Positions 9,343 to 22,866 are shown, counted from the stretch's first letter. The stretch: 64,000 nucleotides of DNA from Diploscapter coronatus (GCA_964036155.1 OZ038422.1:58365201-58429200); one strand, 5' to 3'. Notes: a model not told the origin generated them from the sequence alone. Numbers and translations are program-made.

Positions 9343-12300
9343 TCATACGTTAGCATAAATAGCATCGATAGATTGCGCAGCGATTTCCTTGTGCGTCCAG
9401 GGAATTTGTGAGAGCTGTCCGCGAGAGAGCCAGCTGAATTCCCTTGCTGCCAATTGAGCCGAGGGATTTCTAAAAATCGGATGTTTAAATTGGGTGTCAG
9501 ATATGAAATTATATAATTCTTTCTATCATTCCTTGAAATTTTTCTAAATTATTTTGTAAAAAGACCATTGAAATAACTTTATCTTGAGAATAGTAATTAA
9601 GATTTTCATTTTATACCAAGTTCGATCATCTATTTAATTATTCTCTGTTCACTTTTCTGAATTGAACAATCCATATTTTAATATTCTCACCTAACATGCA
9701 CTTGCCAAACGACATACTCGGACCAGGCATGATCGGTGTCGTCCTCCTGTTCCATAGCTATCGTTCTCACATTTGCACTGCCTGCCTCGAATCGAGTGGG
9801 AGTGGCCGGATCAGTTCTTCTCAAAGCCAGCATCTGCAATCGATCAGTCATTATTCTTCCCGCCTCTTTGCACTCCTATCTCCAACCTGTGCATCTCCCT
9901 CATTCAGTCCAATTTCCTGCAGAATCTTCGACAGTCTTTCGTCTCGATTCATTCTCCCTCCAATCGTGTCTGTAGGCAGTTGTTTGTCGTTCGTTGTTAG
10001 GATCTGAATTTTGAAAGTCACTTGAACATTTTATGAATGATTGACAGTAATTCTGAACTATTGGACGTTTTCAGTAAATCTTGCATCATAAAAGATAAAC
10101 ATGATAAAAATTAGTGAAATCTAAATGTATAATTCCCTATTCATTATTATCTTACCATGCATTCCTGTTTGCTCTTGCCCCTCGCAATCACATATACCGA
10201 TGTTCTGTTGGCACCGAAGTGTCTGTGATTTCCTCTGCCTCCGATTCCTGTTATTTCAACTATTTGAATTTCTCATTTATTCCTTCTCACCTCTCCTTCC
10301 ATTAGGATTGAGTGGATACCCTATAGCGGACAGTCTCCAGGCCTTGTTGCTCCACATTTCTGTCAACTGCCTATTTCTCCAATTCTTACGTAATTCACAA
10401 AGATTCTAAAGTTTTATCATTTTCTTATTTTTCGTTAGATAATTTCTACATCTTCATTTGCGACATCAACATTCGCTCCAAATTCCACTGCAAATTCATT
10501 TTCAGGCTTGCAATAGAAGATAGGATTGTATCTGAAAATTCGATTACTTCTCTTTCACGATAAATGTTTTGTAAACAGAAAATTCCGTCACTATTTGAAT
10601 CGAATTTCGACAAACTGTCTCGTTTTTTCTTATTAGTTCAAATATGAAATAACTTCATACCTAGGCATAATCACTTCCCACGGTCTCTGCTCATCGGTCA
10701 GAACAATTCTCTTCACATTGCTATTGATGTAATCCACTAATTCGTTCTGCAAAATCACCATCTTAATATTCAACACTTTTCTAGTAAGCTAACCTTCTTT
10801 ACTTCCTGCTTCCCAGCCTGTTCATAGGCTTTTTGCAGTGCAGTGCAACTTGTTTGTGTCTCACTGCTCTGTCTGCATTTTCGCCCTTCACTCTCGTCAT
10901 CCTCTGTCCATTTCTGTATGGCTTTTTGTCTCCATAAGTCCTGTGTCGATTGTTTTTTGGAAGATTTCCTGATTTTATCAGTTATTTATCTATTTTTTAA
11001 AAGCTCTTCTTACTTGATAGGAGCATCAGGATGCGTGAATGAGTTGTCTTGGAACAGCTTCTTCGATGAGCAGCAGCAAGAACACAACAGCGCGAGTAAA
11101 GTGAATGGAGGTGGAAATGCTGGCCGAAGTCTAATACAATCGATTTAGTTCAATTTTCTACAAATTTACCCACCTGAATTCCGTAACTAGTGCGTACATT
11201 TGAAATTTCCAAATCTTATCAGCCTCTTCGTCCACGGTTTTCGCTGTTTTTGCGAAGAAGGCAAACAATATCGGCCACAGAATGAGCTAAAACTATTTGT
11301 TTGTAAAAATAGAATTGGTTAGCTAAAAACTTCGTGCAAAAATATTTATCTTTTGTTTTCAAGATTTTTTATTCGAAATATAGATTTCTTCTAATGACGT
11401 AGCTTTCATTCTACATTTCATTTTTAGCAATAGTTATAAACACTGATTTACCTTGATAACGATGAAATATTCAAAGAGTAGGAAGTACGCTGATGTCGAA
11501 AATGCAGGGCAGAGTGGGTTGGAATGACGGTTGAGATGGGAAGAGCAGAAAGTTGGATTCTTGCGGAAAGAGAGGGAAACATTGCGGCATGTATCAGAAG
11601 TCAGATCTGCAAAGGTGATCATTACTGTAAGTGAAAAATGAAGATCAACTTACATGACAGATCTGTTGAATAGAGGGAATATGAGATGGAAGGTAGGGAA
11701 GAGCGGAAGGAGGACCACGAGGCTGGGCGGTCTGGATAGATCAGGGCGTACATTGCTACTGCGCTGCTAAAAACCATAAAACATAAAAGTTTTGTTGATA
11801 ATTCATTTTAAAATATGCGATTCTTTTCAAGTTATTTTTTACAAAAAAAAAAAACTTTAAAAAATGACCTGAGCATAACCAATCCAACCACGATAATAAA
11901 GTTAGTAAAATCCCGAAATAGCATTAGCTTGAATCGAATTAGAAGCGGACCGAACACTTCCGACATTGGGGTATAGTAGATGAGCGTCGAGTAGCACCAA
12001 TAGAGCAGGAAGAGGGAGGAGAGAATTCGTGAAGGGTGGACTGTGCGGATGCCGAGAAGGTCTGTCAGGGGGCCTTCGAATGATAGGGATAGTTGGAGAA
12101 GTAGGAAACAAAGCACGACCATACAGTCAAAGGTCTGCAAAGTATTTGCGATACATCATTATGCTATGGCGTCATATTAAAAATTCGAAAATCTTCAAAG
12201 ATGCTTGAATATGATATGGAATATGAATATCTCAAATTTTTAAACTCCCACCCTCCAAGGCATCAAAGAAAGCGGCATGGATTGCGATCGCAAATACAGC

Positions 12301-15300
12301 ACATAGAAACTCTCGCACCACCAGCTGAATGTCCACACCCACAGAATCACACTGATTGTACGGTTACCGCAACCGGGTTGCATTATCTGAAACAACTTGG
12401 TGTTTATCATAGATAAATTTCATAATTTTAAAAATGCCATTCTAACTAAACGATGATGCAATCGTCATTTCACAATAACTGAAAGTTAGTTTAATTTTTA
12501 CTTACAGCATATGCGAAGAAGAGAATGTGCAGAAGACGGAATGTCAAAGAAAGCCAGTATTTGACAAGAGGAGTTTCGTAGAAAAGTCGTAGATCGGAGA
12601 AGGAACTTCGAGAACGGTCTTTCTGAATCAAAGCAGAGAATATTTTTAAGGGAGTTCAATAAAAATCTATAATTCGTTATTCAATTTCATAAATTCTTTA
12701 TACCTTTCTTGCTTTGTTCTTGTAACTGCTAGCCGGAATGTCTTCAACGCTGAGCGGAAGCAGAACAGACTGAGGTGTGTTCGAATCGGTCTGTTGCAGA
12801 GGCAGATGAGAGTGGGTGGGAAGAGGCTGTAAGGGAATCGACGATGGAACTGATAGACCCATCTCGCTGCGGGCTGATACCAGACTGGAAATTCGCACGA
12901 TTCTGAGGATAAAATTCACCGATTTGTCAACCTGAACGAAGCTGAAATTGTTCTTCGTTTTTTGTGTGGATTTTCATTATCGAGCAACAGCTCTGCGGGA
13001 GATACAGAATCATTTGAAGGAGTGGAGAAGCTTGGAGGAGAATTGAAATGGAATAACCAAAATATCGGCAGCACGAATATAGCTAAAATGGCTCTTTGAA
13101 ATTTAATTTCGACGATGAACAAAATACCTGAAATGATGATCTTCATCCATCGAGGCACGAAGGAGAGCAGATTCGTCGTTCGTAAATGGCCGTGAAGAAG
13201 ACGATGCAACCATTTCTGGCAGCATTCGTGAGCTATGAAACTACGGGAGTTCAACTGAAATTCGTCTCTTGAAAAGGCGAACTGTAAATTTATTTACCTG
13301 AAATGCTAAATCAGTTATCGTAGTTCCATTGCACGGCTCACATAGCAGACGATATGCCTGAAAATCAAGAATTCGAACTTTCACATTTCTGTTAAAAAAA
13401 TAAAACTCCTACTTTAGTTGGATGAGTCTTATAAACTGAATCTAGTAGAGAAATTGCAGAGCGACGCAGAGACTTAGACAATTCGGATAGAGATTCTTCG
13501 TAGAAAAACCAGTCATGACTCTGAAAAGTTTTAATTTGAAAGTGAAATTTCATCTAGTTCAATAGGATTCTACAAATCATTATGAAAAAGTTAATCAAAA
13601 AATTTCTTACTTGGTGAGCGAGAGATTGAGCAACTCTGGAAGTGATGAGGTAGCTGACAAGAGGATTGGAAGAGAACGAACAGAGGCAGTCGACTGGGGA
13701 GAGATGGTGGACAAATACGCACCATAACTGGAAAAGACATGCTATTTTCATTATGCTGCGAATTTTGAGGTTATTTCGAAAAATGAAATACTCACCGACA
13801 ACATTCGATATGGATCTGCATTGCTAGAAAAGTCATTGTCGAATGAGATTGGAGTGAACAGATGAGGAATGCCAAATGATAGTTCGAACTGAAATTATGA
13901 CGAACTAAAGACATAAGAAGGAATTGAATATTACAGCTAATCTATCGAGATGCCGAATGAATCTGTCATCGAATACTTCAGGAATGTGGGAATAACCTAG
14001 ACACTGACTGAGCAGAATTGTTGAGAAGAAGTGCTGAAGACTTTGCATTAGCATTAAAAGTAAAGAAACGATACTGAAATTGATCTACCTGATCAACTTG
14101 TTTAGCGATTCTCATGAAAAGGGAAGAGGTGAGCTGATTTGGAGATGTTTTCTGAAGGAGTACAGAAAGAAGTCGCAGGTCTGTGTCTCCGGTTGCACAT
14201 TCACAAATCACAGAGCAGAGCAGCTGAAAGAAGGTAAATTGAAAGAATTCGTGTGATGATTGAAAGATTAGCTCACATCTTCACTCAGGTATTTGCTCAC
14301 ATCTACCATCGACAAAACTGATGAAAGATTCATTCTAGAAGCGATGTGCAGAACCTGAAAAACTCAGTTTCATGCGAAAATTTTACTTCGATAAACCTGT
14401 CTTGTATCACCTCTAGCTGAATAGCACTGCAAACACATCTCAATCAATTTGCTGGGAAGTTCGTCGATCTGCGAATATAATTTATTCCTGGATTATAAAA
14501 GAACTCTAAACATTATATGAACATTTTCTTCACAAACGCAATTCCTTCTACCATCTTTACAACTTGAAAAAATAATTCTAATCTTATCTTTTAATAAATT
14601 AAAATAGAAAACTTGCTCTTACATTGCTCTCCGGAAGGAATTCGATGAGTCGAATGTCTGAGAATGCGATGGAGAAAATGTCGACGATGAGTTGAGCGAT
14701 TGAGTCCTCGCTTTGAGGGAAGGAGAATTCGAGTTGAGATCGCAGCCAGACAAGGAATTGATTGTGGTCGAAGTGCGGCAGACGCAGCAATTGCGAGCAG
14801 CAGTATAGAATCACACACAGTTCACAACTGTCCTGGAAATGAAGAGAAGAAATATATAAAGAATATAAAAAGATACCTGAAGAATAAGCACTGGAACTCC
14901 ATGTTTGATGTAGATGAACAACTCGTGAAGTGATTCTTCGCTTGCACCTGAATGAAGATCGACTTATCTTCATGAAGTCAAGCTTTTATAATGTCAAGAA
15001 AAGGATAGAAAATCATAGAAGAAAGACAAACATGATTTTCAATGAAATCAGCTATATGAAAAATTTAATAAGGTCATAAGCGACCTGCAAAAATGACGAC
15101 TGGAAGAGGCCTGGAATCGGACGAAGGAGACAGGAGAATTGGGGATGAAACTCCATAGGAGACAGGGTCGTTAATCGCGTCCGAGGGCACACCGATCAGC
15201 AGTGCGGGGGGTGGTTGTGCCAAGCGAATTGTCGCTGCTGCACGGAATCTCCCCACGTCTGTATCTGTGTCCACTTCCCTAGAGACGATTCATTTGGTCC

Positions 15301-16287
15301 AGAAAAAGAAAATCAATTGCAGTTTTCATCAAGTTGTCATCACAAGATTTCGTATTACCAATGTTGAGGGATTTCATGAAATAACTTCATGTGTCGAGAA
15401 AGACAGAACGTAATTTATGCATTCCTGTGATGACATGATGACTTTTTACACAGAAGCCTTCTATATAACCATTCAAATGGCATACCTTCTAGAAATAACG
15501 GCAGCAGTGTTTGTAGCCGAATCTACTGCAGGAATGCTTTCTGCGAGTCCTTCGTTCACGACCAACTGACTCCCGTTCATTATGAAATGCATTACATCGC
15601 GAGATCGGTGCAACTAAATCAGAAGCTCGAAATGAACTAGATTTAGCAGGATGAATGAAGTTCACCGTCTATAACGAACTAGAAAGATCTATTCTGGAAA
15701 CACAAGACTGTTTGAGCTTGCAGTAAATTCTCGAGTTTTCGATAAATGATTCGCTATTGAAATTAGCAATCGTGCCTGTGAAATAGCAGCCCTGACAGCG
15801 GAAGCAGCAATCTCGGCCAGTGGATCTGCAGCTTCTCCAGAGGAAGTCAGCCAGATTCGACCACAGCTCACTATCAGACTCGTCAATTTGCTCTCGATTC
15901 GCCTGATGTACTGAAGGGAACAAATAAAAATGTTAGATCTCGGCTCATTTTAAAATTTAGTTTCAAATGGAAACTAATTCATAAATTGTTTTTGGGACAA
16001 ATCTTTAGAGTTGTTGTATATTTCAGCAACAATAAGTGTTTCCAATAGAAATCAACAAAACTTACATGTGAAGAGAATTGGTTGTTGTGAGAGACGAGTG
16101 CTGTGACGAGCAGAGGCATGGCATCATCCTCATCACCGGTGGCCAATCTGCTGTAGACATGCTTGATTGCACCTGGGAGGGCTTGAGGACTGCCTAGAAG
16201 AATGGCTGGACAAAACTGTAGTTGCTGATCGGAGACACACAACAAGGGCACTCGGTCCGTGAACACTGACAGAGCAGAATCATCCAT
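9343..16287 (-). CDS. TRPM cation channel with C-terminal NUDT9-H-like (Nudix) domain; ced-11/TRPM2-like
   Basis: About 32 exons encode roughly 1,410 residues. From the N terminus (start 16287) come TRPM homology regions; the exon after 15911 (YIRRIESKLTSLIV) matches the SLOG/LSDAT fold region. Then SFIAHECCQKWLHRLLHG (~13200), S1 with FYETPLVKYWLS (~12560), S2-S5 (11880-12410), a pore segment near 11650-11770, S6 near 11460, and a TRP helix with DEADKIWKFQMYAL followed by RPAFPPPF (~11100-11240). A cytosolic NUDT9-H-like domain follows: YNPIFYCKPE, GYPLNPNGRRGIGGRG (10180-10345), then a Nudix-box remnant IGGRMNRDERLSKILQEIG and DDTDHAWSE. This is the ADP-ribose-binding domain arrangement of TRPM2. 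The size and divergence resemble C. elegans CED-11, but orthology is inferred. The start is the first in-frame ATG; a further 5' exon is not excluded. Confidence 0.9.
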
Positions 16288-16987
16288 AGCTATATAATAT
16301 AGAGGGAGTTTTATTCGATAGCCATGCCAAATATGACCGGGAAAGGGGTGAGAGGGAAGAACGACCTAATCAATATCAATAGACAAAGACATTGATGCCA
16401 TAACTTGACAGGCAGGGGGGAAGGGAAGAGAGATCAAGGAAAGTGATGGGAGGAGGGAAGCAAATCAACAAGACATTTCCGATTTTCGATAATTCACAAT
16501 AATGCATTCTTCTTCTTCTTCGTCGTCGATATAAAATGAAAATTCACAAATAAATATGCAAAATCGCATCTGACAGAAATGGTAAATAAATTGAATCACA
16601 GGTTTTACATAGAATGTAAGGTAAAGGATGTTAAGGCAATGTAAAATTGTAGGTAGGGCAGGTAATAGATATAAATTGGCCCGATAGGGTAATATTTCGA
16701 GGAACAAATGAGCAGGATCAAATCCTTGAAGAATAAAATCATTTGTTATGGAATACGGATCCTATTGATTGAAAATGAAGATTAAATTTTCAGGCTGTCA
16801 TATTTGAACTTCTAACAGTAAATGCTAAGTATAGGACATGATGATCGCTTTAAGAAAACTATGTGAGTATAAATGAAAATCCTCAAAATAAATAACTTGA
16901 ACTGAATAAAACAGAAAAGATGCTACCTGTTCATGTAAAGAAATAAACTGATCAACTGTTCGAGTAATTGCCGCGAATTTCATTGCT
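16288..16987. other. Spacer between DEF8-type and TRPM genes
   Basis: Both neighbours are on the minus strand, 700 bp apart, too far for a classic SL2 operon gap. The stretch includes a purine-rich run (16340-16460) and no coding pattern on either strand. Confidence 0.5.
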
Positions 16988-19174
16988 TCAATTGGAGGAC
17001 TGCTGTTGCGGTTTTTCTGCAGGCGACTCGAAAGGATTCGACAAATTTGTCTTCAGCTCTAAACGTCGTTTTCGTCGTTCGCATCTGAAATAAAAATAAA
17101 GGTTTTTTTTCTCTTTCGTTCATTCATGCCAAAATTTTCAGTATTGTATAAATTCAAAATCCACAAAAGTGAGATTAACAAATTACCTCGGACAATGCAT
17201 ACTATGCTTTTCGAAGCACTTTGTATGAAACGAGGCCAGGCAAATTGGGCATAGCGAGACGCCGTCAGAAAATGGAAATATTATCTGAAAAATAAGGCTA
17301 AAATAACCAAGAATTCCGAAATCAACCTCGTTGGATTTGTCCTGGGTCTCGCAGAGTTCGCAATAGAATCCATTGCCCTTGCAGATTTCGCATTCCTGGA
17401 AAAAGACATAAATGTTTGACTTCAAAAAGAAAATCGTAACCCTTTCAATGTGCTTTCGAAATACGGTATGAATTCCCTCCAAATCGCGAATCAAAGTGCC
17501 ATCGCATAGAAGTCGAAGCTGAAAGGTAAAGCAACTAAGAAACAATATTGAAAATTCAAAGACACCAACATAATAGTAACTTAAATGGAACAATACAGGG
17601 AATACTATTAAAAAATATTCTGTAATTTAATTTTTCGGTGCTTTTTTAGCGTTATTTCTCATCTTGACATCTTGTAATTTTCGTGTTGCTAAAACAAACC
17701 TCCTTGATGGAATACAAATCAGCTCCTTCGACGAAATGTTGATGTTGATTGAGATACTGCAGAATGCGCAGTTTTCTTGCGTTGCGACAACTCACGAAAT
17801 AGCACTTCATGTACAGGAAATTGCGACGGAACTTCTGCACTTTCTTGAAATCCTGAATTTACAAGGGTGAAGAAAATGCATCTGATAAAAGCTAAGCAAA
17901 AACTATCTTTTCAATATTATTTTCATCGACCAGAAATTGGATAAAGATAAAACAATAACTTTGAATTAAAACCTCTTACCGAATGACACTTGATGAGAAT
18001 GGGACTGGCTCTGCTCATGTCGATGAGAGGTCTATTCTCGATGAGACTGAGAAGTCGCTTCGCAGATCGACAAACAGCCCTCCTTGAGCCATCCAGGCTG
18101 TGGACGAGTGTGGCAGGCAGGGGAAGCGAGTCATTCCAGTGACAGTTCTTGCAGTACAACTGGCCTGTGTAACTGCACAGACGAGGCTCTGATGAGGAAC
18201 CTGAAAGAAGACTGTGTGCGCAACATATAAACTTTATCTAGCAAAAATGTATGTTAGAAACTCTAAATTAGACCAGCGAATACATACCGTAACCAATATC
18301 CGAATAGCATTCGGCGCATTTGAAATCCTGGTCGAAGAGCGTCGATTCGGTGGGAAAATCAGTGACCAATTCGAAATCGGGCTTGGAAACGACCACACCA
18401 GGGCAGATTTGAGACACTGACTGACAGCACTTGTCGTGGGCGCGGAAACCGCAAACTGGAAATAATTCAGATTACTGCGAAGTAGAAGAAAGAGAATTTA
18501 GCTGCTCTTCCTAATCGTTTATAAAAGTCATAAAATAAGTGAAAATGTACCTTCACATCGTCTCCAGCTCTGGACAAGTCTCCAAATGGTGTGCATGCAG
18601 ACCTCGCAGTACGGATTGTGTCTGCCTCTGCTTCTTTGCAATGCGAATTCGTGTCCTTTCTCGATCACAACAACTTTGCCCGTTTCGGTGCATTCCTCAA
18701 ATTGAAAGAAATAACGCCATTTTTCAGCTAATAATTCCGTATTTGAAATTCAATAATAATATCTAAAGCTGTTGATTATTTGGTCTAAATTTACCTCGAT
18801 TTTCTGTTTCTCTAGCTGCAGAGCCACGAGTTTGTCGACGTACTGCCTCTTGATGTCTTCATCGAGTGATTCTGAGAGGAGTAAACTTTTTAAAAGAGCG
18901 AAGGATAGAATTCACCTGATTTTAGCTGGTCCCTGATGTATTGAATTGCTGTGTTGACCATGTCTAATCTGCAAGAATTCTAGGTTTCTTTCAAGTTTTA
19001 AAAATGAACCACTGACCGATTAGCGTCCTGATTTTTGGTGTCGATTCTGAGCTGCTCGAAAACGCGTTCTAGCTCCTCATCCACAATCGATCTCTTCTCT
19101 ATCGGCTCAATCGAGTTGTCCGCATTCGAGGAGTCAAAATCGCTCACTGAGGACTTGGCCGATTCTATTGGCAT
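16988..19174 (-). CDS. DEF8 homologue (C1-like zinc finger plus Rubicon-homology domain)
   Basis: About eleven exons encode roughly 460 residues. After an acidic N terminus and a coiled segment (ESLDEDIKRQYVDKLVALQ), a C1-type finger follows with HEFALQRSRGRHNPYCEVC and GFRAHDKCCQSV (18390-18700). The C-terminal half is a Rubicon-homology zinc domain: YTGQLYCKNCHWND, then FVEGADLYSIKE, CEICKGNGFYCELC and CPICLASFHTKCFEKH before the tail. Human DEF8 shows the same order and very similar motifs. DEF8-family proteins bind RAB7-type late endosomal/lysosomal membranes with PLEKHM1. The start ATG (19172-19174) lies 36 nt behind an acceptor (TTTTAG at 19210-19212), a probable trans-splice site; the upstream in-frame TTG is not needed. 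Translation ends at 16988. Confidence 0.9.
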
Positions 19175-20208
19175 TTTTAGCGTATTCACAAGAAATTCAT
19201 AGGGCAAATCTAAAATTTAAAAATTGCCAATCAAGATTTTGAAAATCACTCTCGAAATATAGAATTAGGGTTCTGGACTTTCAAAATGAAATTCCAAACA
19301 TCCCTGTCAACAACCAATCAATATATAGGCGGCAGAGGAAATAATGCGCTTCATGCAGATATCTATTGAAAGTGACCTCCAACTTTATCTCTCAGCAAAA
19401 AATCGACTCCAACAAAATTTAATGATTTATTTAGAGCAGTGTTGCGATTTGTATTACGATCAACGAATACAGACACTCCTTAGGGGACTGAGACTGCAGA
19501 AACTACACCTCAAATATTCATACAGCTAGGGGGTGTGGAAATGGAAATTGGATTATACTTGAGTGGGCAAATTGATAGAAGCGAAAAGACTATTGGTAAA
19601 TTCTAGAACGAGGAAGGGCCCTGAAGAATTATAAAGAAGCAGAGATAAAAGAAAGATGGGGGTGTTACAGAAGAAGGATCAGAAATACAATTTATTGCTG
19701 CTCAATTGAATATGATTGAAGAACGAGGGTACTGTAATTGAACAATTCAACAGCAATGGCATAAATCACGGGATCAAGTGATTCAAATTAGCATGTTGGC
19801 AAAGGGGTTCTTGAGAAATTCACTAGTATCACCAAATATAAAGCTGACTTGAGAACATTGATGAAAAGTGAATTTTCAAGAAATTCTGATAAAACAATAT
19901 ATTGAGGTTGGGTTGAACTCGCTACACACAAGTTTAGCTAATCATCTGGACGAAAATATTTGACACTTGGAAATCTAAATAATTCAAGTACAATTTCGAA
20001 ACTTTAAGACTAAAACTAAAATAAAAATTACATACGAGAGAATGATTTTAGCGATTGACAATTACTTATTCATAAAATTCAATTTAAAAAGAAAATGAAT
20101 GAATGAATAAAAAGGAAAAAGAATACCTCGTTTCAGTAAATTATAATAGGAAAATGTGGTGATGTGGTGTGTGTGTGTGTGGAATGGAGAGAAGGAGGGT
20201 GGTCGGAC
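19175..20208. other. Intergenic region upstream of the DEF8-type gene
   Basis: Holds the probable promoter of the DEF8-type gene and the 3' flank of the HMG gene. A GT run lies at 20168-20181. An open plus-strand frame at 19344-19529 shows no family features. Nothing else is recognised. Confidence 0.5.
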
Positions 20209-22866
20209 TCACTGGAGCCATTGCTGGGCGGATTTGTTCTCGATCAGACCGTGCTGAATCTCTTCCACCTTAAACACACATACTCTCCTTCATCACTTTG
20301 ACGCTGATTGAGAAATGACGAGATGGCGTGACTACGTGAACTATCTCTTCTCATAGTATTTCTCTTTAGTTTCACACCTACTCCCCTATCACTAACTATA
20401 TTGTTTCGGTCAAATTAAGTGAAAGGTCGTGTGCCGAAAAATAGCGAGAAAAGGCGAGTGAGGCAGAGGAAATTGCGCATCATTCTTTCTACTGCCTCCC
20501 GCTGACCCTCCTTTCTCTGCACTCTAGCCCCCCTCTTTGCGCATAGCCGTGACGCGCAATATGCACGCATTTCGCAAGGCGCTCTTTAACACACGAACTA
20601 TCACTTCATTTGATCGATAAAATAGCACACGTCCTCACGACATTTCGTCATTTCAAAATTGCCTTCTCTGGCAAGATCCTATTTTGAAGAGATCACCATT
20701 TCATAGTGAAATTGATAGGAAATCTCTCCAAAGCGAGACCTTCGTCGCAAATAAGGGATAGTATTACTTGTGTTTAGTGCTTCAAAATGATCATTATTAA
20801 AATTCGGTATTATTTCCGTGTCAAATTATTTGAAGAAGTGGACGACTTCTACTTGTAAGCGCATAGTTGAATTAAGATTATTTTTCAATTGGTTCTTTCA
20901 ACTCTAAAAGATGCTCCATTTGTGAAATGCACTGTCCTGTTCCTAACGACAGATAAATCTTTCGTCTCTATTTTCTGAGCTATTTTATATGGAAAGGAGA
21001 AATATGATGAAAAAGTGAAGTGAGAGAATTTTTTTGCCGCTAGGGAACAGGACGCAGTGGAAATGTAAGTCATCATGAAAGCCCTTGTAATTATGAAATT
21101 TCCAAGATTCAACTTTCGAAAAGACTACTTTTAGTTATGCGTTGTAAGATGAATCTTTCTGCATTGTTGCAAATTCATTTCCATTTCTATACACTGACTA
21201 TCGTCCCTATTCTGAAATACCAATCTTCAATGTTTAAAACTCACATGAACAACATGCATTCCATTGCCATCATCGTCCTGCAACTCGCCCATGCCGCCCA
21301 TGGGGTGGATCTTCATGACGGCACTCTTGTAGTCCCTCATCTCCTCTGCATACCGCTCCTTGTCCGCATTCGCCTTCTTCTCGTACACTTCCTTCTCCTC
21401 GTTCGACATGATTCGCCACAATCGACCCAGTTCTTGGGCAATCTACAATTCATGATCCCAATTCATCGAAACTAAGTGTTCACTGCCAGACAAGCCTTAC
21501 CCTTTGAAAATCGCCCTGTGCTTATATTATGCAACACTACAGTCTATGTCTAAATCTTCCTCAAAAATGAAAGTATTAAAAGAGAAATATAAATAGATCT
21601 TCGACTCTTTGCCTTCATTACGCGCTTCTATTTCTTCAGAATCTTATATAAACACATGGTAAAAATTGAATCATAAGTGTTGCGCGTATACCATAGCAAT
21701 CCTGTACGCGCAGAGAAAATAATCCGTTCAATACCGACCCCTTCCGTGCTATCTTCATTTCCCCTATTTCTTCCCCTAAAGGTAAGGCTTGTCAAGCTGA
21801 GTGTCAGAGAATCTGAATCTCTCCCTTGCTTGTCCCCTCCCACGAACCTGACCAACTTTCCAATCCTGGTGCTGAGCCTGCACTTCGGGGCGCTTTTCCT
21901 GTGAGAAAAAGAAGAATGCAGACCTGAAATTCGATGAGTAAGCAGCAGGATCGATTAGGGAAATATATCAATTCGAAGAATTGGCTGACTTGTTTTAAAA
22001 TACGTCACAACAAAGAGGCAGGTAGACGCATAAATGTAACCTCGAAAATGCTGCAAAGTTTTATGTCTATGCCTCCCCCTCTGGTCTATTCTACAAAAGC
22101 CGACGAATGTAAGGAAGTATTTCTAGCGTTATCAATCTCTCTGCATATAGCGTTGCTCAATGTTGCCACATTTTCAAACAGTAAATGAGTATGAGTGGAG
22201 TGAACTTACAGGGCGCGTTTGGGTGCATTCGGATCCTTTTTGGCCCTCTTCCTCTTTCGCATTGCGTCCTCACCGCCATAGGCAGCCACCTGAATGTCTA
22301 GATTTGTTGCAGTTCAGCAATGAAATACCGTACCTCAGCTTGATACCTCTCAGCGTCCTTCTGTGCCAATTCATAGAATCTCCTCTTCTCGTCGTCATTC
22401 ATCGTCTGAAACATACAGAATTGTTGAGAATAAAGTGAAGAACTATGAATTTTTATCAAGTCGATAAAATTGAAGTTCAAAATGATCAACACGCAATATA
22501 TAACCTCCATGAGCCTAACTGTTTCTGTTTTATCTAATTTCTTTCCTTGAGAAAAAATTCAAGGTTTCGAAAGATTGAGTCTTACCTTCCACTTCTCGGA
22601 GCACTTCTTGGAGATTTCAGTGACTTGAACATTCTCGTTGGGGTACTTTTTCTTGTGCTCTTCATAGCACATCTGCAATTTCTATCTATTTTCCCGTAAC
22701 GGAATCGACTTGCCTTGACGAAGAATCCATAAGGCGAGGTTTTTCCGCGAACCGGTGGCTTTCCCATGTCTCTGACGGTCAGTGCAGAATAGGACATGCC
22801 TCCTGTGCCTGCGCCTGCTGCACCTCCGCCGCTTGATACGCCGCTTCCGCTGAACGAATCCACGAT
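20209..22866 (-). CDS. hmg-1.2: Two-HMG-box chromatin protein, hmg-1.2 type
   Basis: Exons read [18 protein letters not shown] (22716-22866), [17 protein letters not shown]...KKCSEKWK (box A), [57 protein letters not shown] and [16 protein letters not shown] (box B), ending ...[15 protein letters not shown]. It is an HMGB-class, non-sequence-specific DNA-bending protein; similarity to C. elegans HMG-1.2 is very high. The glycine/serine-rich N terminus starts upstream of 22866. A compatible first exon, MSVFDESD at 23687-23710, is in phase but unproven; an internal Met at about 22795 is another option. For the last exon I prefer 20209-20268 ([19 protein letters not shown], stop), across a ~970-bp intron holding a MITE; an exon at 21133-21209 is also phase-compatible. 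The intron after GFFVK has a GC donor. Confidence 0.85.
20406..20617. mobile_element. MITE copy 1 (TIR TCGGTCAAAT..., ~210 bp)
   Basis: Terminal inverted repeats of about 28 bp start TCGGTCAAATTAAGTGAAAG and end CTATCACTTCATTTGATCGA. The same element lies in opposite orientation at 37096-37303 with roughly 85-90% similarity by eye. The interior is GC-richer than its surroundings (ATGCGCAATTTCC-type motifs) and non-coding. It sits in the long last intron of the HMG gene. Confidence 0.85.

Noticed and set aside
9696..10409. Several plus-strand frames of 60-103 codons
   Set aside because: They are antisense shadows of the NUDT9-H-encoding exons on the minus strand.
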